From Brevundimonas sp. AAP58 (lineage in GTDB: Bacteria; Pseudomonadota; Alphaproteobacteria; Caulobacterales; Caulobacteraceae), in the NCBI RefSeq assembly GCF_001295975.1, contig NZ_LJHU01000023.1, positions 1 to 55,376 on the forward strand: a DNA stretch of 55,376 nucleotides, in the 5' to 3' direction. Every line of letters begins with the position of its first letter. Within the stretch, counting starts at the first letter, position 1. The notes below the pieces were generated by a model. That model had not been told where the DNA came from. It did no database searches and saw only the letters and a list, made by a program, of their open reading frames with translations. The translations under genes and the position numbers were made by a program. Positions 18,160 through 27,069 of the stretch are shown piece by piece.

Positions 18160-20067
18160 ATGCGGGACATGGCGAGAGGCGAACGGGCGGGCAGACGAGG
18201 CGGATCGATGGAGGCGAAGGCGCAGGCGGCGGGAACCGTCGCCGAACCGCCGGTCGATCCCAAGACCATTCCTGCGCTCATGGACCTGGGCCGACTGGTT
18301 GGACGGTCGCAGGCACCGCAGCTCAAGCTCCGCCTGACCTTTGCTGTGCTTCTGACCATCGCGGGCAAGGCGCTCGGCGTGCTGGCGCCGCTGGTGTTGG
18401 GGGCTGCGGTCAATCATCTGGCGGCCGATCAGCCAACCGGCGTCGCGGTCGGATTGGGCTTTGCCGGGTTCGCAGTCGGCTGGGCGGTCGTGCGGTTCCT
18501 GTCGACAGCCGCGCCACAGCTGTCGGACGTGGTCTTTGCCCCGGTGCGTCAGGCGGCGCAACGACGAGCGGCCGCCGAGACCTTCGCCCACGCGCTGAAT
18601 CTCTCTCTGGATTTCCACCAGACCAAGCGGTCTGGGGCCCTGTCGCGGACGGTGGATCGAGGCGCGCGCGCGGTCGACTTCCTGTTGCGCATTCTCGCCT
18701 TCAACCTGGTGCCTACGGGCCTGGAGTTGATCCTCGCGGCGGGCGTTCTGGGCGCGGCTTATGACTGGCGTTTCGCGGCCGTCGCGGTGGTGGTGGTGGT
18801 GGTCTACGCCGTCTTCACCTTCGCCATCTCCAACTGGCGGATCGAACATCGGCGCACGATGAACACCGCCGATACCGAAGCCGCCGGCCAGGCGGTCGAT
18901 GCCCTGCTGAACTATGAGACGGTCAAATCTTTCGGGGCTGAGAGCCGCGCGGCCGAAAGCTACGACCGGGCACTGGGCGTCTACGGGGTGGCGGCGCTCA
19001 AGGCCAACAGCTCGCTCGCCCTGCTGAACGCGGTCCAGGCGCTGATCATGAACGTCGGCCTTGGCGTTATGGCGGTGATGGCCGGTTATGAGGCCGCAGC
19101 GGGTCGCATGGGTCCCGGCGATGTGACGGCGGCCGTCCTGATCCTGATTTCGCTTTACGCGCCGCTCAACATCCTCGGCTTCGCCTATCGGGAAATCCGC
19201 CAGTCCTTCATCGACATGGAGGAGATGCTGAAAGTCACGCGGCAACAGCCTCTGGTCGCCGATGCGCCGAACGCGCCGCCTCTGCCCCGGTCGCCGGATC
19301 GCGGCGGTGCCTCCCTGGCGTTCCAGGAGGTGTCTTACCGTCACGACGCGCGCTCCAGCGGGCTGGAAGACGTATCGTTCATCGTGCCGCCGGGCACGAC
19401 CACAGCCCTCGTCGGCCCCTCCGGCTCGGGCAAGTCGACCATCGTGAAGCTGGCGCTGCGTTTGCTAGACCCACAGAATGGTCGGGTGTTGATCGAGGGG
19501 GTCGACGCGCGCGACGTGACCCAGGCCTCGCTGCGTCAGGCCGTCGCGCTGGTCCCGCAGGACGTGGCCCTGTTCAACGACTCGATCCGGGTCAACATCG
19601 CCTTCGCCCGGCCGGACGCCGACGAGGCGGCGGTATGGGCGGCGGCGGAGGCGGCAGAACTGGCCGACTTCATCCGGAGCCTGCCGGACGGCATGAGCAC
19701 CAAGGTCGGAGAGCGCGGTCTGAAGCTGTCGGGCGGCGAGCGTCAGAGGGTCGGCATTGCCCGTGCTCTGCTGGCCGATCCCTCGATTCTGATCCTGGAC
19801 GAAGCTACCAGCGCGCTGGACAGCCGCACCGAGGCCGCCATCCAGAAGACGCTGCGGAAGGCGCGGGCGGGCCGCACCACCCTGGTCGTCGCCCACCGCC
19901 TGTCGACCATCGCGGACGCCGACCAGATCCTGGTCTTGAAGGCCGGGCGGATCATCGAGCGTGGCGCGCACCACGAACTCGTCGCCCGCGTTAGCGGGGA
20001 GTACGCCGCCCTCTGGCGCAAACAGACCCGCGGCGCCCGCGCGAACGCGGACGCCGTGATCATCTGA
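18160..20067 (+). CDS. ABC transporter, fused permease-ATPase (Atm1/HMT1-like exporter)
   Basis: The 635-residue half-transporter has a six-helix exporter membrane domain (about 45-340) and a nucleotide-binding domain with Walker A GPSGSGKST, signature LSGGERQRVGIARALL and Walker B ILILDEATSALD. The membrane domain contains LLNYETVKSFGAESRAAESY, the hallmark of Atm1/HMT1 transporters that export glutathione-derived sulfur compounds or metal conjugates. It acts as a homodimer in the inner membrane. Start choice among ATGs at 18160, 18169 and 18208 is uncertain because the first about 35 residues are low-complexity. It ends at a hairpin shared with the convergent gene. Confidence 0.92.
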   Translation: MRDMARGERAGRRGGSMEAKAQAAGTVAEPPVDPKTIPALMDLGRLVGRSQAPQLKLRLTFAVLLTIAGKALGVLAPLVLGAAVNHLAADQPTGVAVGLGFAGFAVGWAVVRFLSTAAPQLSDVVFAPVRQAAQRRAAAETFAHALNLSLDFHQTKRSGALSRTVDRGARAVDFLLRILAFNLVPTGLELILAAGVLGAAYDWRFAAVAVVVVVVYAVFTFAISNWRIEHRRTMNTADTEAAGQAVDALLNYETVKSFGAESRAAESYDRALGVYGVAALKANSSLALLNAVQALIMNVGLGVMAVMAGYEAAAGRMGPGDVTAAVLILISLYAPLNILGFAYREIRQSFIDMEEMLKVTRQQPLVADAPNAPPLPRSPDRGGASLAFQEVSYRHDARSSGLEDVSFIVPPGTTTALVGPSGSGKSTIVKLALRLLDPQNGRVLIEGVDARDVTQASLRQAVALVPQDVALFNDSIRVNIAFARPDADEAAVWAAAEAAELADFIRSLPDGMSTKVGERGLKLSGGERQRVGIARALLADPSILILDEATSALDSRTEAAIQKTLRKARAGRTTLVVAHRLSTIADADQILVLKAGRIIERGAHHELVARVSGEYAALWRKQTRGARANADAVII

Positions 20068-20074
20068 TCTCTAG

Positions 20075-20129
20075 AAAAAGCGCCGGCCCCGAGACGGGTG
20101 CGGGGGGAGTGGGCTCGCCCCGGGGCCGG
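20075..20129 (-). terminator. Terminator between the ABC exporter and the convergent secreted-protein gene
   Basis: An 8-bp inverted repeat (CCGGCCCC at 20083-20090 and GGGGCCGG at 20122-20129) encloses a G-rich loop. Read on the minus strand, the stem is followed by GCGCTTTTTC, a usable T-run. It probably terminates the leftward gene and may also stop rightward transcripts. Confidence 0.55.
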
Positions 20130-20141
20130 TCTGACCCGACG

Positions 20142-21377
20142 TCAGCTGGCGCGGCGAACGCGCCGGGGCTGGGCGATGGTCGGGCAGTTGATGACGACGC
20201 CCAGCGGTCGGATGCCGGCGACGAAGGGGTTTCCGGGGCCTTCCGGCGCGACCGGCGCGGTGGCGACGTCGCCAGCCGCGACCAAACGGCCGAGGTCCTC
20301 GATGGAGGTGATGCGGCGCACGCGGTTGGCGGCGATGGCCTGATCCGTCCAGACCACGACGTGGGCGTCCCACATGGGGCTGTAGTTGTTGTCCAGAGAC
20401 GGATTGTCGTTGTCCGGGTCTAGCGGGAAGACGTTGATCGGATCGATGCCGCCGTTGGCGATCGAGGTGGCGAAGCCCTGGTTCTGACCCGTCGCCGGAT
20501 CGAGAATCCCGTTCACGACCGGCGCGAAGCCCAACAACGCCGAAGGTTGGTCAGGCGTCGATTGTCCAAAGCTCGGGACGCCTCCGATCCGCGGGGCGAA
20601 GACGCCCTGTTCGATGACCGCTGGAACATCGGCCGACACGTCGGTGACCAGGTGGTAGTAGTACTGCTCGCCGCCCTGGAACCCGTCCAGCAGCTGAAGC
20701 ACGACCGTGCCACGACGCTCGTCGAGGGCGTTGGCGCGGTCGTGGCGGCCCGTGGCGTTGCCGACGATCTGCATGTTCAGGACGACGCCCGACGGCATGA
20801 CGACCATGGAGGACCACTCGGCGTCAGCGACGGCCCCCGGCACTGCGCGCGCCGGCGGGAAGGGATAGGGCGTGCCTGGCACCAGCTCGTAGGTCGGCGA
20901 GAAGTCGACCGAGCCCCGGAAGCGCACGACGCCGTCCTGAATCGTCACCCGCTGCTCGCCCGGCGTGCCGGCCGCGTGGCGCAGCTTGGGCGAATAGTTC
21001 ACCCCCAGCCGGTTGGCGGTCTCGAAGTCGGACGCTTCGGTGATGATGTAGTGGACGGCCTCGCCGCGCGGCCCGACGCCCTTGAACAGCGGCAGGGTCA
21101 CGGTGGCGGCGCCGTAGGTGAAGTCGACGGCCAGGGCGTTTCGCATGAAGACGTTGTCGTCCTCCGAAAAGCGCACGGCGGTTGCCGGGGAATAGGACGG
21201 CCGGCCATAGTCGCGTGCCGAGCGGGCCAGAAGCGCATCAGCTTCAGCGAGCGCGGCGCGGTTACCCTGGACCAGCGGCGCGTTGGCTGCGTTGGCGGGA
21301 GCCTCGGATGCGGCGGCGGGAGAGTTGGCCCCTGCGGCCAGAACGGCCAGAGCCATGACGATGGCAGTTTGTTTCAC
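20142..21377 (-). CDS. Unrecognised secreted protein (411 aa)
   Basis: I do not recognise this family with confidence. The start is a GTG at 21377 (VKQTAIVMALAVLAAG), placed by an AAGGGG Shine-Dalgarno 7 bases upstream and by the signal peptide it opens, cleaved near AAASEA. The mature part is about 385 residues of mixed strand-rich sequence with no membrane segment. Notable stretches are HYIITEASDFETANRLGVNY, MVVMPSGVVLNMQIVGNATG, LDNNYSPMWDAHVVVWTD and a C-terminal GVVINCPTIAQPR with a single Cys. Late residues containing DPDNDNPS look like a surface acidic loop. It is probably periplasmic or extracellular. It lies 133 bases downstream of an AraC-family gene on the same strand. Confidence 0.8.
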   Translation of the reverse strand: MKQTAIVMALAVLAAGANSPAAASEAPANAANAPLVQGNRAALAEADALLARSARDYGRPSYSPATAVRFSEDDNVFMRNALAVDFTYGAATVTLPLFKGVGPRGEAVHYIITEASDFETANRLGVNYSPKLRHAAGTPGEQRVTIQDGVVRFRGSVDFSPTYELVPGTPYPFPPARAVPGAVADAEWSSMVVMPSGVVLNMQIVGNATGRHDRANALDERRGTVVLQLLDGFQGGEQYYYHLVTDVSADVPAVIEQGVFAPRIGGVPSFGQSTPDQPSALLGFAPVVNGILDPATGQNQGFATSIANGGIDPINVFPLDPDNDNPSLDNNYSPMWDAHVVVWTDQAIAANRVRRITSIEDLGRLVAAGDVATAPVAPEGPGNPFVAGIRPLGVVINCPTIAQPRRVRRAS

Positions 21378-21510
21378 GGTGTAGCCCCTTCGGTGCGCCC
21401 CGGTGGGGCGTGGATGCTGCTGGTCGGGAGTGCCGCCAGCCACGGCAGCGTCGCCCGGCGGGGCAGGTCCGTCTTTTTCCAGGGTGCGGGAGCTTTGTCT
21501 GGGATTGCTG

Positions 21511-22437
21511 TCAGGCGGTACGCGCGGCGCGCCAGGCACCTGGCGTGGAGCCCGTCACTCTGCGGAAGGCGGTGGTGAAATGGGCCTGATCCGCGAAGCC
21601 GCAGGCGTGGGCCACGGCGGCGATGCGCGAGCCGGGCTGGAGCAGCAGCCGCATGGACCGCTCGATGCGACGCCGCTGAACGAAGCGGACCGGACTGACG
21701 CCGTGGCGAGCTCGAAAGGCGCGGGTGAAGTGGAACGGTGAGAGGCAGGCCACTGCTGCGAGATCGGTCAGCGTGATCTCCTGATGCAGATGGGCCTCGA
21801 TGAAGTCGATGACCCGGGTGAAGCGCAGATCCGTCGGAGGGGCCGGCGTCATGCCTTCGGAACGGTGTGCGTCCGCCGCCGAAAGCAGGGCCGACAGCAG
21901 GGCCAGGGCCACGCTGTCGACGAACAGTCCGTCGGCGCGTTCGGCCTCCGTCCAGGCGCGGCCCGCCAGAAGCGGGAACATCGGGTCCTGAAACGGGCGC
22001 TCGTAAACGGGGGCCAGCCGCTCGACCAGCGCCGGGCTCTCGATCGCCGAGGCCAGCCGCTGGGCGGGTGCTGCAAGGATGATGAGCTCGCTCGGCCCGT
22101 CGATCTGGTAGTCGACGTCTGTCAGAGGCGGTGCCGCCACGGTGTGGGGGCGGTCGGTCGGAATGTTGATCCAGCCGTCGCCGAGATTGTAGCGGGCCGG
22201 TGCCCTTGCGACCCGGCGGCGGATGCCGATCAGCAGGTCAGGCGTGGCGCGGTCGGTCAGGCCGTGGCCATCCTGAAGAACATGCAGCAACTGAACGCCA
22301 AGCGAGCCGGCGGACCGCGCCTCGTGCTCGAAACCCGAATAGCCGGAGCGGCGGTAGAAGTCCGTATAGGACGGATGCGCGGCGCGGGCGCGCCCCCACT
22401 GCTTCGGCAGCCCAGTCGTGTCGCCATCATCCAGCAC
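21511..22437 (-). CDS. AraC-family transcriptional regulator
   Basis: The 308-residue protein has a C-terminal AraC/XylS double helix-turn-helix (about residues 205-305): EITLTDLAAVACLSPFHFTRAFRARHG and then RIAAVAHACGFADQAHFTTAFRRVTGSTPGAWR. The N-terminal about 190 residues form a cupin-like sensor of the type found in regulators with unknown ligands. The start is GTG at 22437. Its nearest candidate target is the secreted-protein gene immediately downstream, but no operator is recognisable. It starts 69 bases from the accA stop on the same strand. Confidence 0.88.
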   Translation of the reverse strand: MLDDGDTTGLPKQWGRARAAHPSYTDFYRRSGYSGFEHEARSAGSLGVQLLHVLQDGHGLTDRATPDLLIGIRRRVARAPARYNLGDGWINIPTDRPHTVAAPPLTDVDYQIDGPSELIILAAPAQRLASAIESPALVERLAPVYERPFQDPMFPLLAGRAWTEAERADGLFVDSVALALLSALLSAADAHRSEGMTPAPPTDLRFTRVIDFIEAHLHQEITLTDLAAVACLSPFHFTRAFRARHGVSPVRFVQRRRIERSMRLLLQPGSRIAAVAHACGFADQAHFTTAFRRVTGSTPGAWRAARTA

Positions 22438-22506
22438 GCATCTATCCCCCGTTCGGGAGACGTTTTGCGATCCGCAGAGGTTACAGTTGGTTCCGAACCC
22501 TGACGA

Positions 22507-23457
22507 TCAGAGCGATCGGCCAATGGCGTAGAAGCGCTCGGACCGCTGGCTGCGTAGCTCGGCGGGCGACAGGGGTAGCAGCGCCTGCAGCTCGTCCCAT
22601 ACCGCCTCCCCGACGGCTGCGATGGCCGCATCGCGGTCGGCGTGGGCACCGCCGATGGGTTCTGGGATGACCCTGTCGACGATCTTCATGGTCATCAGGT
22701 CCGGCCCGGTGATTTTCATGGCCATGGCGGCGTCCTTGGCGCGCGCGCCATCGCGCCAAAGGATGCCTGCCGCGCCCTCGGGCGAGATCACCGAATAGAT
22801 CGAGTGCTCCAGCATCAGCACGCGGTTGGCGGCGGCCAGGGCGATGGCCCCGCCCGATCCCCCTTCGCCCGTGACGGTCGCGATCATCGGCGTGCCCAAC
22901 ACAAGGCCGCGCTCGGTCGAGCGGGCGATGGCCTCGGCCTGGCCGCGCTCCTCGGCACCCAGCCCGGGATAGGCGCCGGCGGTGTCTACGAAGGTCAGCA
23001 CCGGCAGGCCGAAGCGGTCGGCCAGGTCCATCAGGCGTACGGCCTTGCGATAGCCTTCGGGTCGGGCCATGCCGAAGTTGTGGGTCAGGCGGGTGGCGGT
23101 GTCGTGGCCCTTTTCGTGGCCCATGACGACGACGGCCTGGCCCCGGAAGCGGGCGAGGCCACCGAGGATCGCCTGATCATCGCCGAACTGGCGGTCGCCG
23201 CGCAACTCGGTGAAGTCGGTGAACAGGCCCTCCAGATAGTCCACGAAGTGCGGACGCTGTGGGTGGCGGGCGACCTGGGTCTTTTTCCAGGGGTCGAGCT
23301 CAGCGTAGGTCTTCTTGCGGAGCTGGTCGGCTTTCTTCTTCAGGCCATCGATCTCGGCCTCGAATGAGCCGGAAGTGGCCGACAGCAGGCCCAGTTCCTC
23401 GATCTTGGCTTCGAGATCGGCGATCGGCTTTTCGAAATCGAGGTAATGGGTGGCCAT
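22507..23457 (-). CDS. accA: Acetyl-CoA carboxylase carboxyltransferase subunit alpha
   Basis: This 316-residue protein transfers carboxyl from biotin-BCCP to acetyl-CoA together with AccD, giving malonyl-CoA for fatty acid synthesis. It starts MATHYLDFEKPIADLEAKI and contains RHPQRPHFVDYLEGL, VVMGHEKG and TFVDTAGAYPGLGAEERGQAEAIA, the carboxyltransferase core. SEGGSGGAIALA-like (TGEGGSGGAIAL) and MLEHSIYSVISPEGAA follow. The ATG at 23457 matches the family N-terminus; an 8-residue upstream extension is unlikely. It lies 83 bases downstream of xerD. Confidence 0.97.
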   Translation of the reverse strand: MATHYLDFEKPIADLEAKIEELGLLSATSGSFEAEIDGLKKKADQLRKKTYAELDPWKKTQVARHPQRPHFVDYLEGLFTDFTELRGDRQFGDDQAILGGLARFRGQAVVVMGHEKGHDTATRLTHNFGMARPEGYRKAVRLMDLADRFGLPVLTFVDTAGAYPGLGAEERGQAEAIARSTERGLVLGTPMIATVTGEGGSGGAIALAAANRVLMLEHSIYSVISPEGAAGILWRDGARAKDAAMAMKITGPDLMTMKIVDRVIPEPIGGAHADRDAAIAAVGEAVWDELQALLPLSPAELRSQRSERFYAIGRSL

Positions 23458-23540
23458 GAGGCGTCCGAAAGGGGCGGGCAAGGCGGCCCGGTCACAAGGC
23501 GGCGGAACCTAGTCGCGGGGACGGCGGGGAGCAAGCGGGC

Positions 23541-24440
23541 TCACTCGTCCCGCGCCAACGGATGGTGGGCGGCAATGACCTGCTTGAGACGGTCCGTGGC
23601 AACGTGGGTATAGATCTGGGTCGTGGCGATGTCGGCGTGGCCGAGCAGGGTCTGCACGACCCGCAGGTCAGCGCCGCCCTCCAGCAGGTGGGTAGCAAAG
23701 GCATGGCGCAGGACGTGGGGGCTCGTCCGCGCCGGGTCGATCCCGGCGTCGATGGCCGCCTGATCCAGCAACTGGGCGAAGCGGCGCGGGGTGAGATGAC
23801 CGGAGGCTCCTGTCGAGGGGAATAGCCAGGGGCTGTCGGCCTGCTTCTCGGGCCGCTTCGCGTCGCGGGCCATCAGCCAGGCCTTCACAGCCTCCCGTGC
23901 CGAGGCGTTCAGAGGCGCGAGGCGTTCCTTGCCGCCCTTGCCCCTTACGATCAGATAGGCGGGATCGCGCCGTACGGCCTCGACGCGGAGCGCCAGCAGT
24001 TCGGAGACGCGCAGGCCTGAGGCATAGGCCAGCTCGACCAATGCGATCAGGCGAAGGCCCGCCGCCCCGTCGCGCGCCGCAGAGGCCTTCAGCAGACGTT
24101 CGACCTCGTCGCGAGACAAGGTCCTGGGCAAGCGGCGGCCCTGTTTGGGTGCATCCAGACGGCGGGATGGATCGTCGCTTCGCCAGCCCTCACTGAGGCA
24201 GAAGCGATAGAATTGGCGCACGGCCGAGCGGCGGCGGGCGGCCGTGGCGGCCGACAGGCCTCGTGTCGACAGACCCGCGAACCACGTCTCCACGGCCTCC
24301 GCGTCCGCGCCCAGAAGACCTTTCTCGAGGCTAGCCTCTGCATCGGCCAGGTCGCGCGCATAGGCCGATAGGGTGTGAGGCGAAGCGTCGCGCTCCACCG
24401 CCATCATCTCGAGGAAGGCTTCGACCTGAGGTGTGGTCAT
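23541..24440 (-). CDS. xerD: Site-specific tyrosine recombinase XerD
   Basis: The 299-residue recombinase partners with XerC to resolve chromosome dimers at dif. An N-terminal core-binding domain (about 5-85) precedes the catalytic domain with Arg144 (ASGLRVSELL), the beta-hairpin Lys in VRGKGGKERLAPL, His242 and Arg245 (SPHVLRHAFATH), His268 (LLGHADIATT) and Tyr277 (QIYTHV). All catalytic residues are present. The length and the XerD-type C-terminus mark it as housekeeping rather than a phage integrase. The ATG at 24440 is used; the open frame extends to 24557 without family similarity. It diverges from aroK. Confidence 0.94.
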   Translation of the reverse strand: MTTPQVEAFLEMMAVERDASPHTLSAYARDLADAEASLEKGLLGADAEAVETWFAGLSTRGLSAATAARRRSAVRQFYRFCLSEGWRSDDPSRRLDAPKQGRRLPRTLSRDEVERLLKASAARDGAAGLRLIALVELAYASGLRVSELLALRVEAVRRDPAYLIVRGKGGKERLAPLNASAREAVKAWLMARDAKRPEKQADSPWLFPSTGASGHLTPRRFAQLLDQAAIDAGIDPARTSPHVLRHAFATHLLEGGADLRVVQTLLGHADIATTQIYTHVATDRLKQVIAAHHPLARDE

Positions 24441-24523
24441 GCCGGATACTGGCCAGAGGTGGCGCTTGGTGTAGAGATTGAACCCGACATGTCGCCTTTT
24501 TGCCTTCCTACAGGAGGCCGCCG

Positions 24524-25102
24524 ATGAGCGGCCTTGCCGCTCGATCAGCCGAGCCAACGATTCCTCGGCCGAGTCGCACCATAGCCCTGGTCGGCCTTAT
24601 GGGCGTGGGCAAATCGACGGTGGGACGGCGGCTTGCCCAGCGTATGGACCTGCCTTTCGTCGACGGTGACGAGTCGATCGAGGCTGCGGCGCGCATGACG
24701 GTTTCGGACATCTTCAGCCAACTGGGCGAGGCAGAGTTTCGGGCGGGCGAGGCCCGGGTCATGCGCCGGCTGCTGGATGGACCGCCGATCGTGCTGGCAA
24801 CGGGCGGGGGAGCGGTGCTGAACTCCGGCACCCGTGACCTGATGAAGGAGCGAGCGACGACCGTATGGCTTAGGGCCGAGTTACCCATCGTGGCCGCCAG
24901 GGTGCAACGACGCGACACCCGGCCCCTGCTGCGTGGCAAGGATCCTCTGACGGCTCTGAGCGCCATGGCCGAGGTGCGCTATCCCATCTACGCAGAGGTC
25001 GCCGACGTGACGGTCGATGTCGGGTCTGGCGCCCATGCCCAGGCCGTCGAGGCGATCCTTGAGGCGCTCATGGCGCACTGGGCGGGCGGGGGCGCGGCAT
25101 GA
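24524..25102 (+). CDS. aroK: Shikimate kinase
   Basis: The 192-residue kinase phosphorylates shikimate at the 3-hydroxyl in chorismate synthesis. It shows Walker [10 protein letters not shown] (residues 24-32), [20 protein letters not shown] (shikimate-binding Asp), [16 protein letters not shown] and the lid segment [13 protein letters not shown]. The ATG at 24524 is chosen because a CAGGAGG Shine-Dalgarno ends 6 bases before it; an in-frame TTG at 24500 has no such signal. The last codons overlap aroB by four bases (ATGA), indicating translational coupling. Confidence 0.95.
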   Translation: MSGLAARSAEPTIPRPSRTIALVGLMGVGKSTVGRRLAQRMDLPFVDGDESIEAAARMTVSDIFSQLGEAEFRAGEARVMRRLLDGPPIVLATGGGAVLNSGTRDLMKERATTVWLRAELPIVAARVQRRDTRPLLRGKDPLTALSAMAEVRYPIYAEVADVTVDVGSGAHAQAVEAILEALMAHWAGGGAA

Positions 25103-26202
25103 CGGTCATTCCAGTCCAAGGCGGCATGTTCGCGCCCTACGACGTGGTCGTCGGTCGTGGTCTACTGTCGGAGGCCGGCAGACGGATCGCGCCTTTCGCG
25201 CGGCATCGCACAGCTGTTGTCACGGACGAGATCGTGGCGGGACTGCATGGCGCGGCTGTGCAAGCCTCGCTGGAGGCGGCCGGGGTCCGCTGCGAGATCA
25301 TCGCCGTGCCGCCGGGGGAAGCGTCCAAGTCCTTCGCGGAGCTGGAGCGCTTGATGGACCGGCTTCTGGCGCTGGGTCTCGACCGCAAGGACGTCATCGT
25401 GGCTCTGGGCGGCGGCGTGGTCGGCGACCTGGCCGGACTGGCCGCGGCGCTCTACATGCGAGGCATCGACTTCGTGCAGGTTCCCACCACGCTGTTGGCT
25501 CAGGTGGATTCCTCGGTCGGTGGCAAGACGGCGATCGATACGCCGCGCGGCAAGAACCTGGTCGGAGCCTTCCATCAGCCGCGGTTGGTGCTGGCCGACA
25601 TCGATGTGCTGGGCACCTTGCCAGAGCGGCAGGTAAAGTCCGGCTGGGCTGAGGTGCTGAAGCACGGCCTGATCTGTGACCCCGCCTTCTTCGATTGGCT
25701 GGCCGGCGATGGGGCGGAGGGCGCGCGTGGCGACCCGGCCGCTCTGGAAAGGGCCGTGGTACGCTCGGTCGAGATCAAGTCCGCTATCGTTGGCGAGGAC
25801 GAGAAGGAGGCCGGACGTCGCGCGCTGCTGAATCTGGGCCACACCTTCGGCCACGCGATCGAGGCGGAGCTTGGCTTCGAGGAAGCGGCTCTGGCGCACG
25901 GCGAGGCGGTCGCTCTCGGCTGCTGCATGGCCTTCCGGTACTCTGCCCGGCAGGGACTGTGCTCGATCCAGGATGCCGAGCGGGTACAAACGGTGGTCGC
26001 AGCCGCTAACCTGCCGACGCGGCTGGAACAGGTGGGGTCCTTTTCGGCGCAGGCCCTACTGTCGCGCATGGTCGGCGACAAGAAGGCTGAAGCCGGCCGT
26101 CTGACGCTGATCCTGGCCCGCGCCGTCGGACAGGCGTTCGTCTCCAGGGCCGAGGCTCCGGAGACCGTGCTGACGTTCCTTGAGGCGGAGGGGGCGGCCT
26201 GA
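25099..26202 (+). CDS. aroB: 3-dehydroquinate synthase
   Basis: This 367-residue, NAD- and metal-dependent enzyme converts DAHP to 3-dehydroquinate in the shikimate pathway. Clear family blocks are [51 protein letters not shown] and [20 protein letters not shown]. The metal-binding [11 protein letters not shown] and the later HGEAVALG complete them. It is the second gene of the conserved aroK-aroB pair. It converges with bpt, with 21 bases between their stops and no strong terminator visible. Confidence 0.96.
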   Translation: MTVIPVQGGMFAPYDVVVGRGLLSEAGRRIAPFARHRTAVVTDEIVAGLHGAAVQASLEAAGVRCEIIAVPPGEASKSFAELERLMDRLLALGLDRKDVIVALGGGVVGDLAGLAAALYMRGIDFVQVPTTLLAQVDSSVGGKTAIDTPRGKNLVGAFHQPRLVLADIDVLGTLPERQVKSGWAEVLKHGLICDPAFFDWLAGDGAEGARGDPAALERAVVRSVEIKSAIVGEDEKEAGRRALLNLGHTFGHAIEAELGFEEAALAHGEAVALGCCMAFRYSARQGLCSIQDAERVQTVVAAANLPTRLEQVGSFSAQALLSRMVGDKKAEAGRLTLILARAVGQAFVSRAEAPETVLTFLEAEGAA

Positions 26203-26223
26203 GGCAGTCCTCCGCAACGGACG

Positions 26224-26958
26224 CTAGTCCATGCGCGTCCAGCCCAGGGGGCGCAGAACCTCAATCGGCCGGAACTGGGCCTTGTAGTCCATCTTGGGTG
26301 AGCCCTCGACCCAATAGCCCAAGTAGACGAAGGGCAGGCGGACGGCTTGGGCCTGACGAACATGGTCCAAAATGGCGAAGACGCCCAGCGAGCGCCGCTC
26401 GATATCCGGGTCGAAGAAGGAATAGACCATCGACAGGCCGTCCGAGAGCAGGTCGGTGAGGGTTACGGCGACCAGGTCGCCGGGGCCGCCGTCCAGAGAC
26501 GGCAGGCGATACTCGATCAGATGAGTCCGTACCGCCGTGTCCTCGACCATGGCGATGTAGTCCAGCCAGGTCATGTCGGTCATGCCCCCGCCCGGATGAC
26601 GCTGAGACAGATAGCGCTTCAGAAGGGCGAACTGCTCCTGCGTAGCCTCGGCCTCAACGAGGTCGCGCGACAGATCAGCGTTCCGGGCCAGCACCTTCTT
26701 CTGGGTGCGTGACAATCGCACCGCTTCGACCGGCAGCCGCACTGACACACAAGCGTCGCAGCCTTCGCAGGCCGGGCGATAGGCGATGTTCTGGCTGCGG
26801 CGGAACCCGGCGTGTGTCAGTTCGTCGTTGACGTGAGCCCCGTTCGAGAACGGCAGGTTGGCGAATACCTTCCGCTCGGTCATGCCGGACAGGTAGGGGC
26901 AGGGGGCGACCGCCGTCATGAAGAAACGAAGCTGGCGTGTCGGTACGTGTTGCGTCAC
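26224..26958 (-). CDS. bpt: Leucyl-tRNA--protein transferase Bpt (bacterial N-degron pathway)
   Basis: The 244-residue member of the Ate1-like aminoacyl-transferase family has the N-terminal FFMTAVAPCPYLSGMTERKVF and the CEGCDACVSVRLPV cysteine cluster. It also has AYRPACEGC, GGMTDMTWLDY and the C-terminal LPFVYLGYWVEGSPKMDYKAQF. Bpt enzymes transfer Leu from Leu-tRNA to N-terminal Asp or Glu, tagging proteins for ClpS/ClpAP degradation. The length and sequence fit Bpt rather than eukaryotic Ate1. It stands alone between aroB and motB. Confidence 0.92.
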   Translation of the reverse strand: MTQHVPTRQLRFFMTAVAPCPYLSGMTERKVFANLPFSNGAHVNDELTHAGFRRSQNIAYRPACEGCDACVSVRLPVEAVRLSRTQKKVLARNADLSRDLVEAEATQEQFALLKRYLSQRHPGGGMTDMTWLDYIAMVEDTAVRTHLIEYRLPSLDGGPGDLVAVTLTDLLSDGLSMVYSFFDPDIERRSLGVFAILDHVRQAQAVRLPFVYLGYWVEGSPKMDYKAQFRPIEVLRPLGWTRMD

Positions 26959-27069
26959 GTCAGAACGTCCGCATCCGATCTCGTCGCCAGTAGGGCCACC
27001 GCTTGGTCATGGCATGATTTGGCGTCAATCCGCGCCGCGCCGCAAGCCGGTTCTCGCGACGCATGACCC

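Noticed and set aside
22452..22470. LexA-like site upstream of the AraC gene (GTTC-N7-GTTT)
   Set aside because: The second half-site has a mismatch and the spacing to a promoter is unclear. Only the perfect sites at 43134 and 48075 were kept.
23541..24440. XerD-like gene as a phage or integron integrase
   Set aside because: Length, full housekeeping XerD motifs and position beside accA/aroK point to chromosomal dimer resolution. There are no phage genes, att repeats or tRNA end nearby.
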